A DNA stretch of 64,000 bases from NCBI GenBank assembly GCA_023105745.1, contig JALGQZ010000001.1:57927437-57991436 (forward strand), given 5' to 3'. This document shows, piece by piece, positions 34,570-46,599 of the stretch. Position 1 is the first letter of the stretch, and every line of letters begins with the position of its first letter. Origin of the DNA: Austropuccinia psidii. Lineage: Eukaryota > Basidiomycota > Pucciniomycetes > Pucciniales > Sphaerophragmiaceae. The notes under the pieces were generated by a model. That model saw only the letters and a list, made by a program, of their open reading frames with translations, was not told the origin of the DNA and did not search any database. The translations under genes were made by a program, and so were the position numbers.

Positions 34570-37500
34570 AACTGGAATAATATTCATGAATACTATTGTA
34601 ATAATAATAATTTTATAGCAATGAGACTATGATTAATCTACTACTATCTAAAAAAAGCAAAAAACTGTATATGCAGCGTCAAACTATAAATGCATAAGGT
34701 TTTCAGCTATAAATATATATATTCCAACTGTACAGGTCTGTAAGTATTTTAAAGTCGTACAGAGATTCAAAGATTTATTTTGAGTTCTTACAGTAAAATA
34801 CACTGTAAAGCACCTTACTGTCTACCCACAGATCATCATGAAAATCTTTTTGAAACAAAATACCACTTTTTTTGACTTTCAATCCTTAAATATAATCAAG
34901 TAAAAAAAATATTTACATGAATTCTAGAAAAATAATTTCAAATAATTTGTAAAAATGAATGTGGGAGTTTCCTACTATTTAGTAACCTAAAGAGGTATTT
35001 TTATTTATTGAAAAAGAGAAAAATAATTTTTTCAGCTTTTAAATCATATTATAAGAAACACATTTATTGCAAAACAAGAAATAGGAAATCTTCCTTTGCT
35101 TTTCAATATTTCTGAATTTCAAGTGTATGGCTTTTCCCAAAATCACCATTCATATTGAATTTGAGTGATAAATCCTTCACTGAGATTTATAAGACAAATA
35201 ATCAAAAGAATTTCTTATTCTTTTTCTTAGTTGAAAAATTGAGCTCAATAAAAATTTGAATACTTTTTCATTTTCTAAAGGAAAATTAGATTTTTGAAAA
35301 TATAAAAATAAACTCAAGAAAATGCCATTTTTTTTTATTAGGAGGAAAAATATTTAACTAATTCTTATCTTAGCAAGTTTTTGATACTGGATTTACCTTC
35401 AAAGAAAATTTTATGAAATTGAAGGAATTGGAGTATTTAATTTTGAAAATTGCAAAATAAAGGTAGAGATGAAAACTTTGATGGCTTTTATCATAGATTT
35501 TTTTTTTAAAAAAAATCAATTTTTATATGTTTTTAAAACATGAATTAGGCCAAATTTAAAAGTTTAAAGCAAAAAGTCTACATGTTTTTGAATTTCCTGA
35601 ACCTTTTTTCTATTTAAAAACTCAGAAAAATAAACAGATGGTTGTTTCTAGGTTTCTTCTCTATATTTTTACATCACAGCTAAAGGGGAGATTAATTTTA
35701 TTCAGTGATGTGATATGTCAATTTCTGAAGTATAATCAGAAATATCATCAGAACTTTATTTATTAAAACAAGGAAATGTGAAAATATCAGAGCGTTTCTC
35801 CAAGGGTCTAAATTAAGAATTTCCAAGGAGTATGTATAGACATATAAGAAAGTACTCACTAACGATCTCGTGTTTCTGTGCTCTTCCAGCTGAGAAAACT
35901 ACTTAAGAACACAGTAGTCACAACTTGTTTCATGATAAGAAATCCTGGATTCTTACCGATACTCATATTATCTCATTTCTACTCCTAAGAGTGCTACGAC
36001 TACAAGTTGTTCACTCTCATTTATTTACTAGTAATCATAACTCTGCAAGCAGAAGTGGTATGTCTTGCTTACTATTGTTCACTTATTAGAAGATTAAATT
36101 CCTCTTATTTACTTTGTTCTTTTGTTTTTGCTAGAAGCGTTTGTGTGTTAAGAATAGTCTATCTTATAGCCTATAATAAACTATCATAGTAATTGTGAGA
36201 TCAAAGGTATGCCATCAGACCTCACAATATAATAGAACTTCAATTGACTTAATTATTATATTAATTCTTTCTCAGTCTCTTATTAATTAGCTTCGTCGTT
36301 AGCAATCATCCATTACTTTGTGTATTATTTTTGTTGTTCACCTTCAGGTACATAATGTTTTATTAAAATATGTGTTGTCTGATTACTCATGTTAATACAA
36401 AAACCTTCAGTTTTTCATATTCTTTTAGGAAATATATCAATTAACTTAATTTCTTTCAAAATCAGTAATTGAAGTTAAATAACTCGTACCGTTCTATTCT
36501 TTTTCTTGAAAAAAACTAAATTAATCTTTGATTTATCTAAATTTTTTATTCAACCTCTGAAAGACTTGAATTATGAGTACCATTATAATTTTTTTCATTT
36601 TACAATGGAAATATTCTTTTTTATTAAAAATATGAATAACTGTGGAGTAAATTTAACCAGATTATTTTTTTTGAGGGAAATCAGAATTCAAAAGTCTATT
36701 TAGTCTTCACCCAGAAAAAATTAAAAAATATTCTATGGATTAATTACTAATCTTAATTGAAAGTACATAATATTTTAATTTTCTCATTTCATACTTTTTA
36801 ATGATATTTATTCTTGAGCTCAAGACAATAAAAATTATCTTTAAACATGCTTTCAAGCTTATCAATTGAGAAAATGTGCTCTTATGAGAAGTAAGATTTT
36901 ATATCCTTTTTGATAGATTATTAATTCACCTTCATGAAACCATACTTATACTTTCAAAAGTGAACTATGAAATGTTTTTATTAATATTTTTTTCATTATT
37001 TATGGAATTAAATTTCATGGTGAAAAGATAAACTATGCAGATATCCTAATAAAGATAAAAAAATAAAATGAATCTTTAATTGAATATAAATTTGACTATT
37101 ATCAAATCATAGAATTTTTCAAAATTCATATTCACTGAAATTTGGAACGAACATTCTATGTATATAGCTTGAGCTTATTCATGAATTTTTGTACAGGTAC
37201 TTATGGAAACAATAAATATATAGTATTACAGTTATATTAATAATTACTATCCAAAGTTTTTATTTTGCAAGCTTAATTGTATTAATTCTGAAATAATCCT
37301 TTTAGAGTCATATTATTCCATCTTTCTTACCCCCTATTAGAATCTATGCACCTGGGCAAAAGGACCAGGTGGCGGGAAGTGTCCTAGTCTCTGTTACTAA
37401 AAAAAGTACACCAAGTGTTACTGAAGTAGCTTTTGGGTGCTTTTCCATTGAATTCTATGGCCGAAGTTTATTCAAAAAATCTCTTGCATTTTGAAACTAT

Positions 37501-39205
37501 AAAAATGTGTTTAAAGTTTCTTCCACATTTCAATTTTTACCAAAAAAATTACTAAAATATTATTATATATGGCTTTCTTGATGAGTATGAGAGCTTTATT
37601 TAAATATATATGAAAAAAAAGTATTTGGTGAAATGTTGCATTTTATGTATTCTTATAAAAAAATATTTTCAATAATATGATACATTCTTTGAGCCAATAA
37701 CATGGAAGTATTTAAGCTTCACAAACCCTAACCAAGATGTATTATCATTTTAAAAAAATGAGTATATTTTTGTAACATCTTAATCATTAAATTCAATTCT
37801 CTTGATATTTCAGGAAATTATTATTAGTAATTATAATTACTTCAGCCTTTATTATGTTTGAATTAAATGTTTCTTATCTTGATATTTTAGTGCACATGAA
37901 TGTATTTCTGGAGCTTGGTATTTATTTATTTATGAAAATAAAATAGACAAGAATACTAAATCTAATATGATATTATAATTTGGTTAATAATTGGTTAATA
38001 TTTATGAAATATTTTGCAGAAGAATTTGTCCAATAAGCTAGTCTGAATATATTCCAATGGTATTTGGAAATAAATATTCATTAAATTTTTCTGATAAGAA
38101 AAATTCAATTAATCAATAAAAGAAGAAAAAAATAGAAAGATAATGTTATTTAAAATAATCAAATAAAAGTCAATTATGAAAGCCTGAGCTTCTTTAATCT
38201 TAAGAATATAAATTTCCGAGGAACAAGATCTATGATAAATACATAAAGAATATAAAATTCAAGAAATAATTGAGTATTATTAACTATTATAGAAATTAAA
38301 TTGGATTATAAAACATTTCTCAATAAAGCCTAAAAACACATAAAGAATATATAAGAAGAAAGGCTCAGGAATATCAACTATCTAAGCTTAATATAATTTT
38401 TGAAATTTCTCAACAAAAACTGGGATTTTTATCAAATTGGAATTTTTTTGACCCTATTTATTAAAATTTTGAGATTAAAATATTTTTACTGAGAAGGTCC
38501 CTTGATTTTAAAATAATTAATTAATCCAAAAACATAATAAATCAGTAAATTTTAAGACTAATCTTTATCAGTAAAATGAAAACTAAACTTCTCACAGAAA
38601 ATAATTCTATAAAAAGAAAATATTCTAGAATAAATATTAGTTTCAGCTCAAATTTTGACCAACCTTCTCTCACTTTAGCAAGGATTCTGTGGTTCATAAA
38701 TTCAAACTACCTTTTTTATTCCAAATATTCAGGTGTTTTCTGTCATATATCTGGTGAATAAGATATAATATTGTTTTATCTGATACCAAAATTTATTCCA
38801 AATTGAAAATTGTAAAAGCCATATGTTATTTATTTCTTCAGTAAAATAACAAAACTTTTCTTGATAAATATTTGGATTTGTTTTAAAAACTATATAAGAT
38901 TTTATTAAATTTTATTTAAATTAATCTTTATTTATAGTATATCAGAAAAATAAAACTCACTCCAAGCCTTTCTCATCTGTTTCTGAACATAAGATTTGGT
39001 TTGTTTTAGTTATACTTACTTCATTTAAATTCAATTAGAAGTTTTCAATTGAACTTGTTTATTTTTTTAAGGTAATTATATTTTCTTATAGCTTATTTTC
39101 ATTAACCTGCAACTCTATCAAAGTGAAATAAAAATTTGTTTATTTTTTTGAAATTGAAAGCCCAATGCATTTTTTCTGCTTGAGAATTTATGTGCCTGGG
39201 AAAAA
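34570..39205. other. AT-rich spacer, no gene recognised
   Basis: Short open frames (36007-36189, 36506-36703, 38576-38761) have no protein motif. A small GC-rich patch at 37348-37385 contains a 7-bp hairpin (CACCTGG...CCAGGTG, 9-nt loop). The sequences flanking the LTR at 39206-41339 seem related to this patch. Confidence 0.5.
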
Positions 39206-41339
39206 TGTAAGGGTTTTCTATGAAACTCTTGATAATAGTAACGATATCAAGGGTACTATGACTGTCCTAAGTAGAAAAATATAATGCAATAAAATATTAT
39301 AACCACAAATATATATAATTATTGAAAATAATCATATTAAAAAAAGTTTAATTATTATTAAATAATTTAATAATAAAAAAAATTATTAGTAATTAAAATA
39401 AATTATAATTATTCTATTATTGTTATAGTCACTGACAATCATAGCAATAAGAAGTGTAAAGCTCTTAATGAGACAATTACATGTGGAAAATATTGATATT
39501 TCGCCACTTAGAAAGAATATAAATATTATTTATAAAAGAATTATCACACACACTGTGCAAAAATGATTCTTATAAAAAAATTCTATATAAAAAAAATAGA
39601 ACTTCAGAGAAAAACTTACCTATAATATATATTGAATAAAACAAGTTAAATACAACAGCTATTATATGAAATCATTATTATAAGTTAGAAACACACCAAA
39701 AAATCAATATTTTAAAGATGAAACAACTTTTTATAATGAAAATATGATTTAAAGAGTTTTTTAAGAGGAATTTGTGGATTTTAAAAGATATTTAAAATGA
39801 TAATTTTATAAAATAAAATATATTATTGGTGATTATGGAAATAATCTGAATTCTATGATTTCGATTATTTAATTCAAATTTAATAAGGAATAAAATAACT
39901 TAATAATTACTTTAATAATAAGATTTTATATGTAATTGAACTTTACCTGTTTAAATGTCTGATATAATTGGATTGATAATGAATGATGGAAAAAAACATT
40001 GATGAATGGACTTTTTTTATGTCTGCAGAGCAGCTCTCATGATTCATAATGGTTATAGAGGGCGTGCTAAGGTTGAAAATGAAAAACCGTGCTTACAAAT
40101 AAGGTTCTTAACTTAAGGTAACTTATTTTAATTCAAATTTTAAGTTTACCAGTGTTAATCTTAACTCCAAGTAACTTCAATCCTCATTTGGGTTAATTAT
40201 TTTAAGTTTTAATATAAGATAAGCTTAATTAGATTAATATTCATCAAATAAAGAGCTTAAAAATAGATTTTCAAGCAAAAATCTCCTAAACTCAATTTTT
40301 AATTAATTTTTAAAGAAATCTTAATTTTCTTTAAGTATAATTAAAAAAGTAAATTTCCAGGCTAATTAAAAATAAAACCTGTTTATAAAGAATACTTGGA
40401 GTTTAAATTATACACAGATAACATGAATTTGGAAGCTTTTTGAAAATTTCAGGCAAATCCATTAAGAATTGGATTTTTAATGAATTTTTGAAGTTATTAC
40501 TATTTTTTCACATAAAATATCAGTACACACCAAACCTTAACTTTTGATAGGGTTTTAATGATTGTAACTTTAAAGTTTTAAGCTTATTTAAGCTTTGACA
40601 GTTCTTAAAACCTTAATTTCAAGTTTGCATATTGGGATTTACCCTTTGGCAGCTTGAAATACCTGTCCAAATTGGGATAAAACCAGTTCAAACCTTAAGG
40701 TTGGATCAAAGTCTAATCTTAAGGTTTGAATAAGGTTGAAAATCCTCTAATACAGGTGGAAAACCTGTATTTAATCTTTGAAGATCAAAAAAGTTGGGTA
40801 CCCCAGCTCTGTTTGGTCTTTTTCCTTTGTCCCACCTTTTTGCATGGATTTTGCCCTTTTATTTATTTAAAGCCATACTATGGCCTTAAACCCTTTTAAA
40901 TTGATCCCACACAGGATTTACATCCTGTATGGAAAATCCTTAGCCAATTCAGTAAATATACACAACACCTCAGTTTTAACTAAAATTTTGGTATGTTTGC
41001 ATAAACCTTATACAACTTTAAATTTAAGCTTAAATTTAACAATTTTAAAAAATGTTAGAAAAAGTTGCAATTGTAATGTGAGATTCTTAAATCTTCTAAT
41101 AACATAAGAAATAATCATTTTTGGGTATAACACCCTATGGGTGTACCCTAGGTTATTTTTGGTGTAGAATCCAAAAATAACATAATAATTATAAATTTTT
41201 TCATCCAAAAAAAATTATAGTTATTTTTTGTTATTTTTTATTTGAAATTCAATTGAAAAGGTTTTTCAAGACTGAATAAACTGTATATAAAGTTATTTGT
41301 GGCCTTATAGGTATGTCATATATAACTCACAGGATCACA
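39206..41339 (-). mobile_element. Diverged solo LTR related to family A, minus orientation
   Basis: The plus strand starts TGTAAGGGTTTTCTATGAAAC, like other family-A ends, and finishes near AACTCACAGGATCACA. Internal blocks match family A in order: a TTTTTAATGAATTTTTGAAG block near 40475, GTTGGGTACCCCAGCTCTGTT near 40795, and a CCCTATGGGTGTACCCTAGG, then GTAGAATCC block near 41130. It is diverged from the other copies and I found no clear target duplication (AAAAA against CAACA). The right boundary is uncertain by about 10 bp. Confidence 0.65.
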
Positions 41340-41417
41340 CAACAGAACCAGGTGTTCTCAACTACCTAGTATTTATTTATAAAAGGAAATTAATATATAT
41401 AAGTTCAATAACAATAC

Positions 41418-41511
41418 TAGGTTGTTTGTAAGAACATGTAAGGCTTCAGTAAAAACATGTAAGATATTAGGTGTTTTTACTAAAACCTTACTTGTGTTTA
41501 CCAAAACCCTA
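41418..41511. mobile_element. 94-bp fold-back element of family M
   Basis: The two halves are near-reverse complements. The left arm runs GGTTGTTTGTAAGAACATGT, then AAGGCTTCAGTAAAAACA; the right arm, reverse-complemented, runs GGGTTTTGGTAAACACAAGT, then AAGGTTTTAGTAAAAACA. Each arm contains the family motif twice, about 20 bp apart. It is flanked by AT-rich sequence without a clear target duplication. Confidence 0.6.
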
Positions 41512-41834
41512 ATAGTAATACCAATATTTGTTATTATAAATTATAATTACTTATTATTACCAAGAGATCAATAAAGATAGTGTAAATATTCTACTGAAAG
41601 TTACTTTAAACTGAGATTGTCATTTAGAATTCATAAAAGCTATATTATAGAAATATGTAAAGAAATATATAAAATAATATAATAAGAATTTCTCAATAAA
41701 GAAAAAATAGGTATTATTAAGGTAAAATTATTACAAAAAAATATTAATAAAAGATTTTTTATATTAGAAACCTTCATAAGTAAAAATAAGAGTGGATTTG
41801 GATTGAAAAGAAACAAAACTTAATAATATAGATA

Positions 41835-42693
41835 GGGTTCTGGTAAAAGTACATAAACCCTTATATGTTTTTCCCAATTTATTTCCAAAACCAATAATTT
41901 TTTGGTAAAAACACATAAGTAAAATCTTTTTTGAAAGAGAATCCTCAGAAAGATTTTTGTGGAATTTTTCATTTTTTTTGGCCATATTTCTTCCATTGTG
42001 GGATGTTAAGATCCTCCATTTTCCAAATTTCTTTGAATTGGCCAATTCTTTGTCAAAAATTTATTAAAAAAATTCCAACTTATTTATTTCCTTATTTTTT
42101 TTTACAAAAATGAAGGGTTCAATCTTTAAAATCAAAAACCAGAAGTCCATATTTTTGGGAAAATTTTTGGGTGGGGCAATTGTAGGGCCAAAAAGTGTTT
42201 TTTTGATATTTTTTTGTTCATGTTTGTAAGTAAATTAAGAATGCCATAAATGACATTAATGGAATCAAAAATTCCATAAATTACATGAATGGCAGCAAAA
42301 ATTCCATAAATGGCATTAACAATTCCATAAATGACATGAATGGTATCAACAACACCATCAATGAAATAAAGGGTATTAACAATGTCAGAAATGTAATTAA
42401 TGGCATCAAAAATTCTAGAAATATCATTTATGACATCAAAAATTCCAGAAATATCAACTATGGAATCAAAAATTCCAGAAATATCATTTATGGCATCAAA
42501 AATTCCAGAAATGACATTTATGTAATCAACAAAGTAATAACTGACATTAATGGAATTATTGGCATTGAAAATCCCATAAATGGCATTCACAGTGAGATTT
42601 ATAGCATCAAAAAGGGGTCCATGAAATTTCTTATGTATTTTTACTAATTTATGGCAAAAACACATAAAGCCTTACATTTTTTTACCAAATCCC
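41835..42693. mobile_element. Non-autonomous terminal-inverted-repeat element of family M
   Basis: The left end reads GGGTTCTGGTAAAAGTACAT; the right end, reverse-complemented, reads GGGATTTGGTAAAAAAATGT. Both continue into TTATATGTTTTT / TTATGTGTTTTT blocks. It is about 859 bp. Flanking 8-mers TATAGATA and TATAATTA match at 6 of 8 positions, so an old 8-bp duplication is possible. The interior is shared with 1-180 in inverted orientation and contains a 30-bp minisatellite. It encodes no transposase. A Mutator-type affiliation is inferred from the similar motif before the MULE gene at 62544. Confidence 0.6.
42235..42640. repeat. 30-bp minisatellite, open on both strands
   Basis: About 13 imperfect copies of a 30-bp unit (ATGGCATCAAAAATTCCA, then GAAATGACAT) are present. 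Because 30 is a multiple of 3, one frame stays open on each strand: the minus strand would give a decapeptide repeat (ISGIFDAIND and variants), the plus strand a GIKNSRN-type repeat. Expression is not indicated, and I treat both as by-products of the repeat. Confidence 0.8.
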
Positions 42694-43299
42694 TATAATT
42701 ATTTTCATTTTAAAGATAAAAATCTACAAGATATTGTCATTTTGTTTAAAATAATATCAATCAATTACAATTTATTATTATAGATTTTTACTTAATTATT
42801 ATATTATATAAGCGCTGGATTGGATTCTGGGGATTTTTATGTGTTTGGAAGGTCTTTTTCATAACAAATGAAGTACTAAAATGTGAAAAAGAATAAAATA
42901 TTGATTAACATGTCTAGAATACTTTTAATAAATTTAATGGAAACACATTTTATTTTATAGCAAATCTTGATTACTAATTTCAAGGTTGAAGAAGCCAAGA
43001 AAAAATTTTTTATGATTAAATAGCTGAATTAATGATGTTTATTATGAATCATTATACCTCATTTAAGCTTATATTAGATATATGAGCTGATTTTTTTTAG
43101 AGCTATAACACTATTTCTCAAAAGTTAGTTCTATTTAATTTTTTTTTCTTATTTTCACAATAAGTAAGACTTTTATAGTTTAATCCCAAGCTTCCCCATT
43201 CTTGACTCAAATATTTTTCTAAATTGGAATTATATATTTTTGAAAATTTATGAATTTTCAGAAGAAAATAAAAAAAATTCCCTGATAAATTAATTCTAT

Positions 43300-44186
43300 T
43301 CTATTAGATCAAGAAAAGAGTTCAGCTTAACTTTAATTAAATATTCTTTAATTAAAATAATTGGGGAGGTTAATTCTTATTTAACAAGAAATTATAAACC
43401 TTAAAAATTCTTTACTTATAGTGAAAATTTGAACCTATACTCAAAATTCTCACTTTAATAGAATTTTAAAGTTTAAATCTTAATTTAAATTCAAATAAAA
43501 TTTCAATTTCAAATTTTTTACTAGCTTTTTAGCTTCAAATCAAAGTTAAAAACCTATATTAAACTTAATTTGGCTCCAGAACATCAATTAAGACTGAACA
43601 AATCCAAAATCCATTCTATGCAGATCCAAAAAAGTTGGGTACCCTGGTACCTTTTTCCATAATCCCCTTTCCTCACCATTTTCATGTTATTATACCCTTT
43701 TTATTTATTTAAAGCCATAATATGGTATTTTTGGATTAGTGTGGAGAAAGGGCCCACAAGATTTACCACCTGTATGGTAAATCAAAGGCTAACTTTAAAA
43801 CTACAGACTACATCTCAATTTTAACACCTTTTTTTGCAAGTAAAGCTACATGTAGTGTAACTTTGTTTTAATTTAACTTTAATTAAGATTAATTAAAATA
43901 AAAATTCTTTCACATGCTTAAGTTTACATTCAAATACTATTTTGGCCTTTTTAGGCCAAAATGTTGAGTTCATGGCAAAATACCTTTTGGTATGACCCTA
44001 GGTAAAATTGGATGGAGAATCCAATTGTGCAATCAAGTCAGTATGCTTATTTAATAGTTAAAATTTTATTCATATTTATTTATCTTTAAATAAATTTTAA
44101 CTTCATTATTTTTGATTTTTATTAAAAATAACTTCTGGTGATAAAATTTGTGAGTTCTTTGGGAATTTAAAATATTCCTCAGGGAT
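43300..44186 (-). mobile_element. Fragment of a diverged family-A-like LTR
   Basis: Plus-strand blocks match the LTR at 39206-41339 in order: AAAAAAGTTGGGTACCCTGG near 43627, TTTATTTATTTAAAGCCATA near 43700, a GACCCTAGG...GAGAATCC block near 43995, and a TTCCTCAGGG end near 44175. The start is not defined and no target duplication is visible. Much of it is AT-drifted. Confidence 0.45.
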
Positions 44187-45524
44187 AATAAAAGCTTTAT
44201 GTTCTGTATTATCTTAGTAAAATTCTTGAATTTCTTCAAAATTATTTATGGTTGATGGATGTCATGCTTGTGATCTATCTGAAGTCATAAGCTGACATTT
44301 TCACTCCTCAATTTTGCATAACATAATCAGTCCTTCAGTCAGAACTGCGCTTCATCAGAAGCTAATTTCAGCTCACATTGGAAACTTGTATCTTTAATTT
44401 TAAGGAGAAAAAGGCCATCATAGCTTATGTATCAGTGGATTATGTTCTTTAAATAGGAACATAACAAAAAGTATATTTCTCTAGAAATTGATTTAACCTT
44501 AATGAAGAGCTTGCAACCTGATACAGATTAATATATTTATATATTAATATTTGAAATAAAGCAAGAAATTAATCATTTTTATTCTTAAGCTAAAAATAAA
44601 CAAATAAATAATTGATAAAAAAAAATTTATTTCAATTATCTTGATTTATTCATTTTTTGATTTTGATAAAAAAACAAAACAAAAAAAATTAATGAAGATG
44701 TTTGTGTTTTATTTTTTTATTATTAACAGTTTTTGCAAAATTTTAATTTAATTTTAAAAGTATATATATAAGAGCACTCAATATATATTCAAGAATTATA
44801 ACATTTCCATAACTCTTAATTTCTAATAATACTACAAGCAAAAAAAACTTAAAATTAATATTTACCAAGTTTTTTTCAACAAGGTTAAATGATATGTTTT
44901 TTTTTCTATAAGAAAAGTTCATGGACATTGAACCTATCAATAAATACATTTATAACTTAATGTGAATTCATCATCTCATATTATTATAAATACATAGTTC
45001 TTTTATTGAAATGAAAGAAAAAAATATTTAATCAACTGAAGTTTATTGGATTATTAAAGAAAAAAAAGTTTCATGAAAAGGTTAATCTTCCGATCCTTCA
45101 AAGTTTTAAGTGCATATATGGAAAGATTCCCAATTTAAGTATTAAGTTTTTGTTTCAATGAAATTACAATTGAATAATCTCTTCAAAGACTTCTTTATTT
45201 ATATTTTAATTGAATCTATGAAAATCCACTTGAGAAGCTCTTGACCCAAAAAATTTAGTTCATAAGGTAAGAAATTGGCTAGTTGATAAGCTGATAAATC
45301 TAATTTGGTAAAGCTTCATAAGTAATTAGAAGTCTTTAATTATTTGTCAAATTTAATTCCGAAAAGCTTTCAAACGTTCAACAAAACAAAGTCAAGCTGA
45401 TCTTGAAACAAATATACTGGACATGCGTTAAAAGCGGAACTGAAAACTTTTTGATTTCCAGAGTATAATACAACTTCTAAAATACTTTGACTACACTTTT
45501 TAAAATGTAGGAAAAGTAATTATA
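44187..45524. other. AT-rich spacer downstream of the hydrolase gene
   Basis: No gene or repeat is recognised. It includes the presumed 3' untranslated region of the minus-strand hydrolase gene. Confidence 0.5.
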
Positions 45525-46546
45525 TTAATCAGCCTTTGAATCGAAAGTGAATGAATGAATTCGGTCCGATAATTTAGGAGACAAAAGTAAATCATCGTGA
45601 TCATCAGACAAGCTTTCAAAATCAACTTCTAATTTCATATTTTGTTTTGAGCCAAGTTGATCTTCAAGATGCTTAAAAGCTAATTGAGATTGACGAATTG
45701 TTAATAAATTATCTTGTCTTGAGTGTAATATTAAGATTTTAATATGATGATGAACATCTGAAGTGATAAACCAAGATAAGGGTGAAATTGAATGTAAAAA
45801 GTTTTTTGATTGAACGTTTTCTTCTCCAAATGCAGCTTCAACAAAATCGCGGTAGGTTGGATATTCTTCTAAAAGGTCGATGAGATCATAAATCCCATCT
45901 ATTAGTATTAGTCCCTTAATCTTTTGGGGGTTCGAAAGTTGTAGATCTTTGATCGTCGGAGATTGTAAAATTCCAGAAATTGATAGACAGATGAAAGCTC
46001 CTACTGAATGACCAATAAGATAAGTTGAAGTGATTTGACTTAGAACTGGAATCCCTTTAAGACTTTCAATGGCCTTTATAGTATCTTCATTATGAGTTGG
46101 ATGTCTTATAATCACATCATCCATTCTTAATGATAGACGATAGTTGACCGAGCAAATTGCCCATGACGAAAACTTTTTGGAAAGGTTGTCAATGAGACCC
46201 ATCGAAAAAGAATCAGCCTTATCACCTGAAACATTCCAGCTTTAGTCAGAAAATTGAGGGCGTTGGAAATTGGAACAAGATGGAAACATATTCAATTCTT
46301 ACCTGATCTCCATGCACCACCATGAACGTAGACCAAAAGTTGAGATGGCTTGAATGATCGACTTGATGGCAGATAGAGATCAATAGTTTGAAATCTTGGA
46401 TGACGGCTACCATAAGCCCAATCCTTGAATTCAAGTCGATGGTTGACAGTCATTCTCCACCGTAAACAGATTAATTTTTCTGTAATGAGTTGCCATGATA
46501 AATTTAAATATTGGACGAAAAGATTCACAAGAGCACTACTTATCAT
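45525..46546 (-). CDS. Alpha/beta-hydrolase fold protein (kynurenine formamidase/carboxylesterase-like), two exons
   Basis: The coding sequence is the complement of 46303-46546 joined to 45525-46225, giving 314 aa. The 77-bp intron starts GTAAGA, has CTGACTAA as branch site and ends TTTCAG; splicing makes one continuous reading frame. Key motifs: HGGAW at 75-79 (oxyanion hole, typical of kynurenine formamidases and related esterases, and split just before the intron), GHSVGA with the nucleophile Ser155, Asp253 in HSRQDN, and His291 in SDDHDD. Together these give a complete catalytic triad. Likely a soluble hydrolase of small esters or amides; Bna7-type N-formylkynurenine hydrolysis (tryptophan degradation) is possible but not proven. 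The first 31 residues are doubtful: an in-frame stop lies just upstream, and another exon starting at the ATG at 46589 (MEVALPVDATIIVKDDK) could replace them. Confidence 0.8.
46226..46302 (-). other. Intron of the hydrolase gene
   Basis: It is 77 nt on the minus strand with GT-AG ends, donor GTAAGA, a CTGACTAA branch-like sequence and a pyrimidine-rich end TTTCAG. It interrupts a glycine codon right after HGGAWRS. Length and signals fit a filamentous fungus. Confidence 0.8.
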
Positions 46547-46599
46547 CTTTGACGATTATGGTGGCATCCACTGGCAAGGCCACCTCCATAAAATCACAT

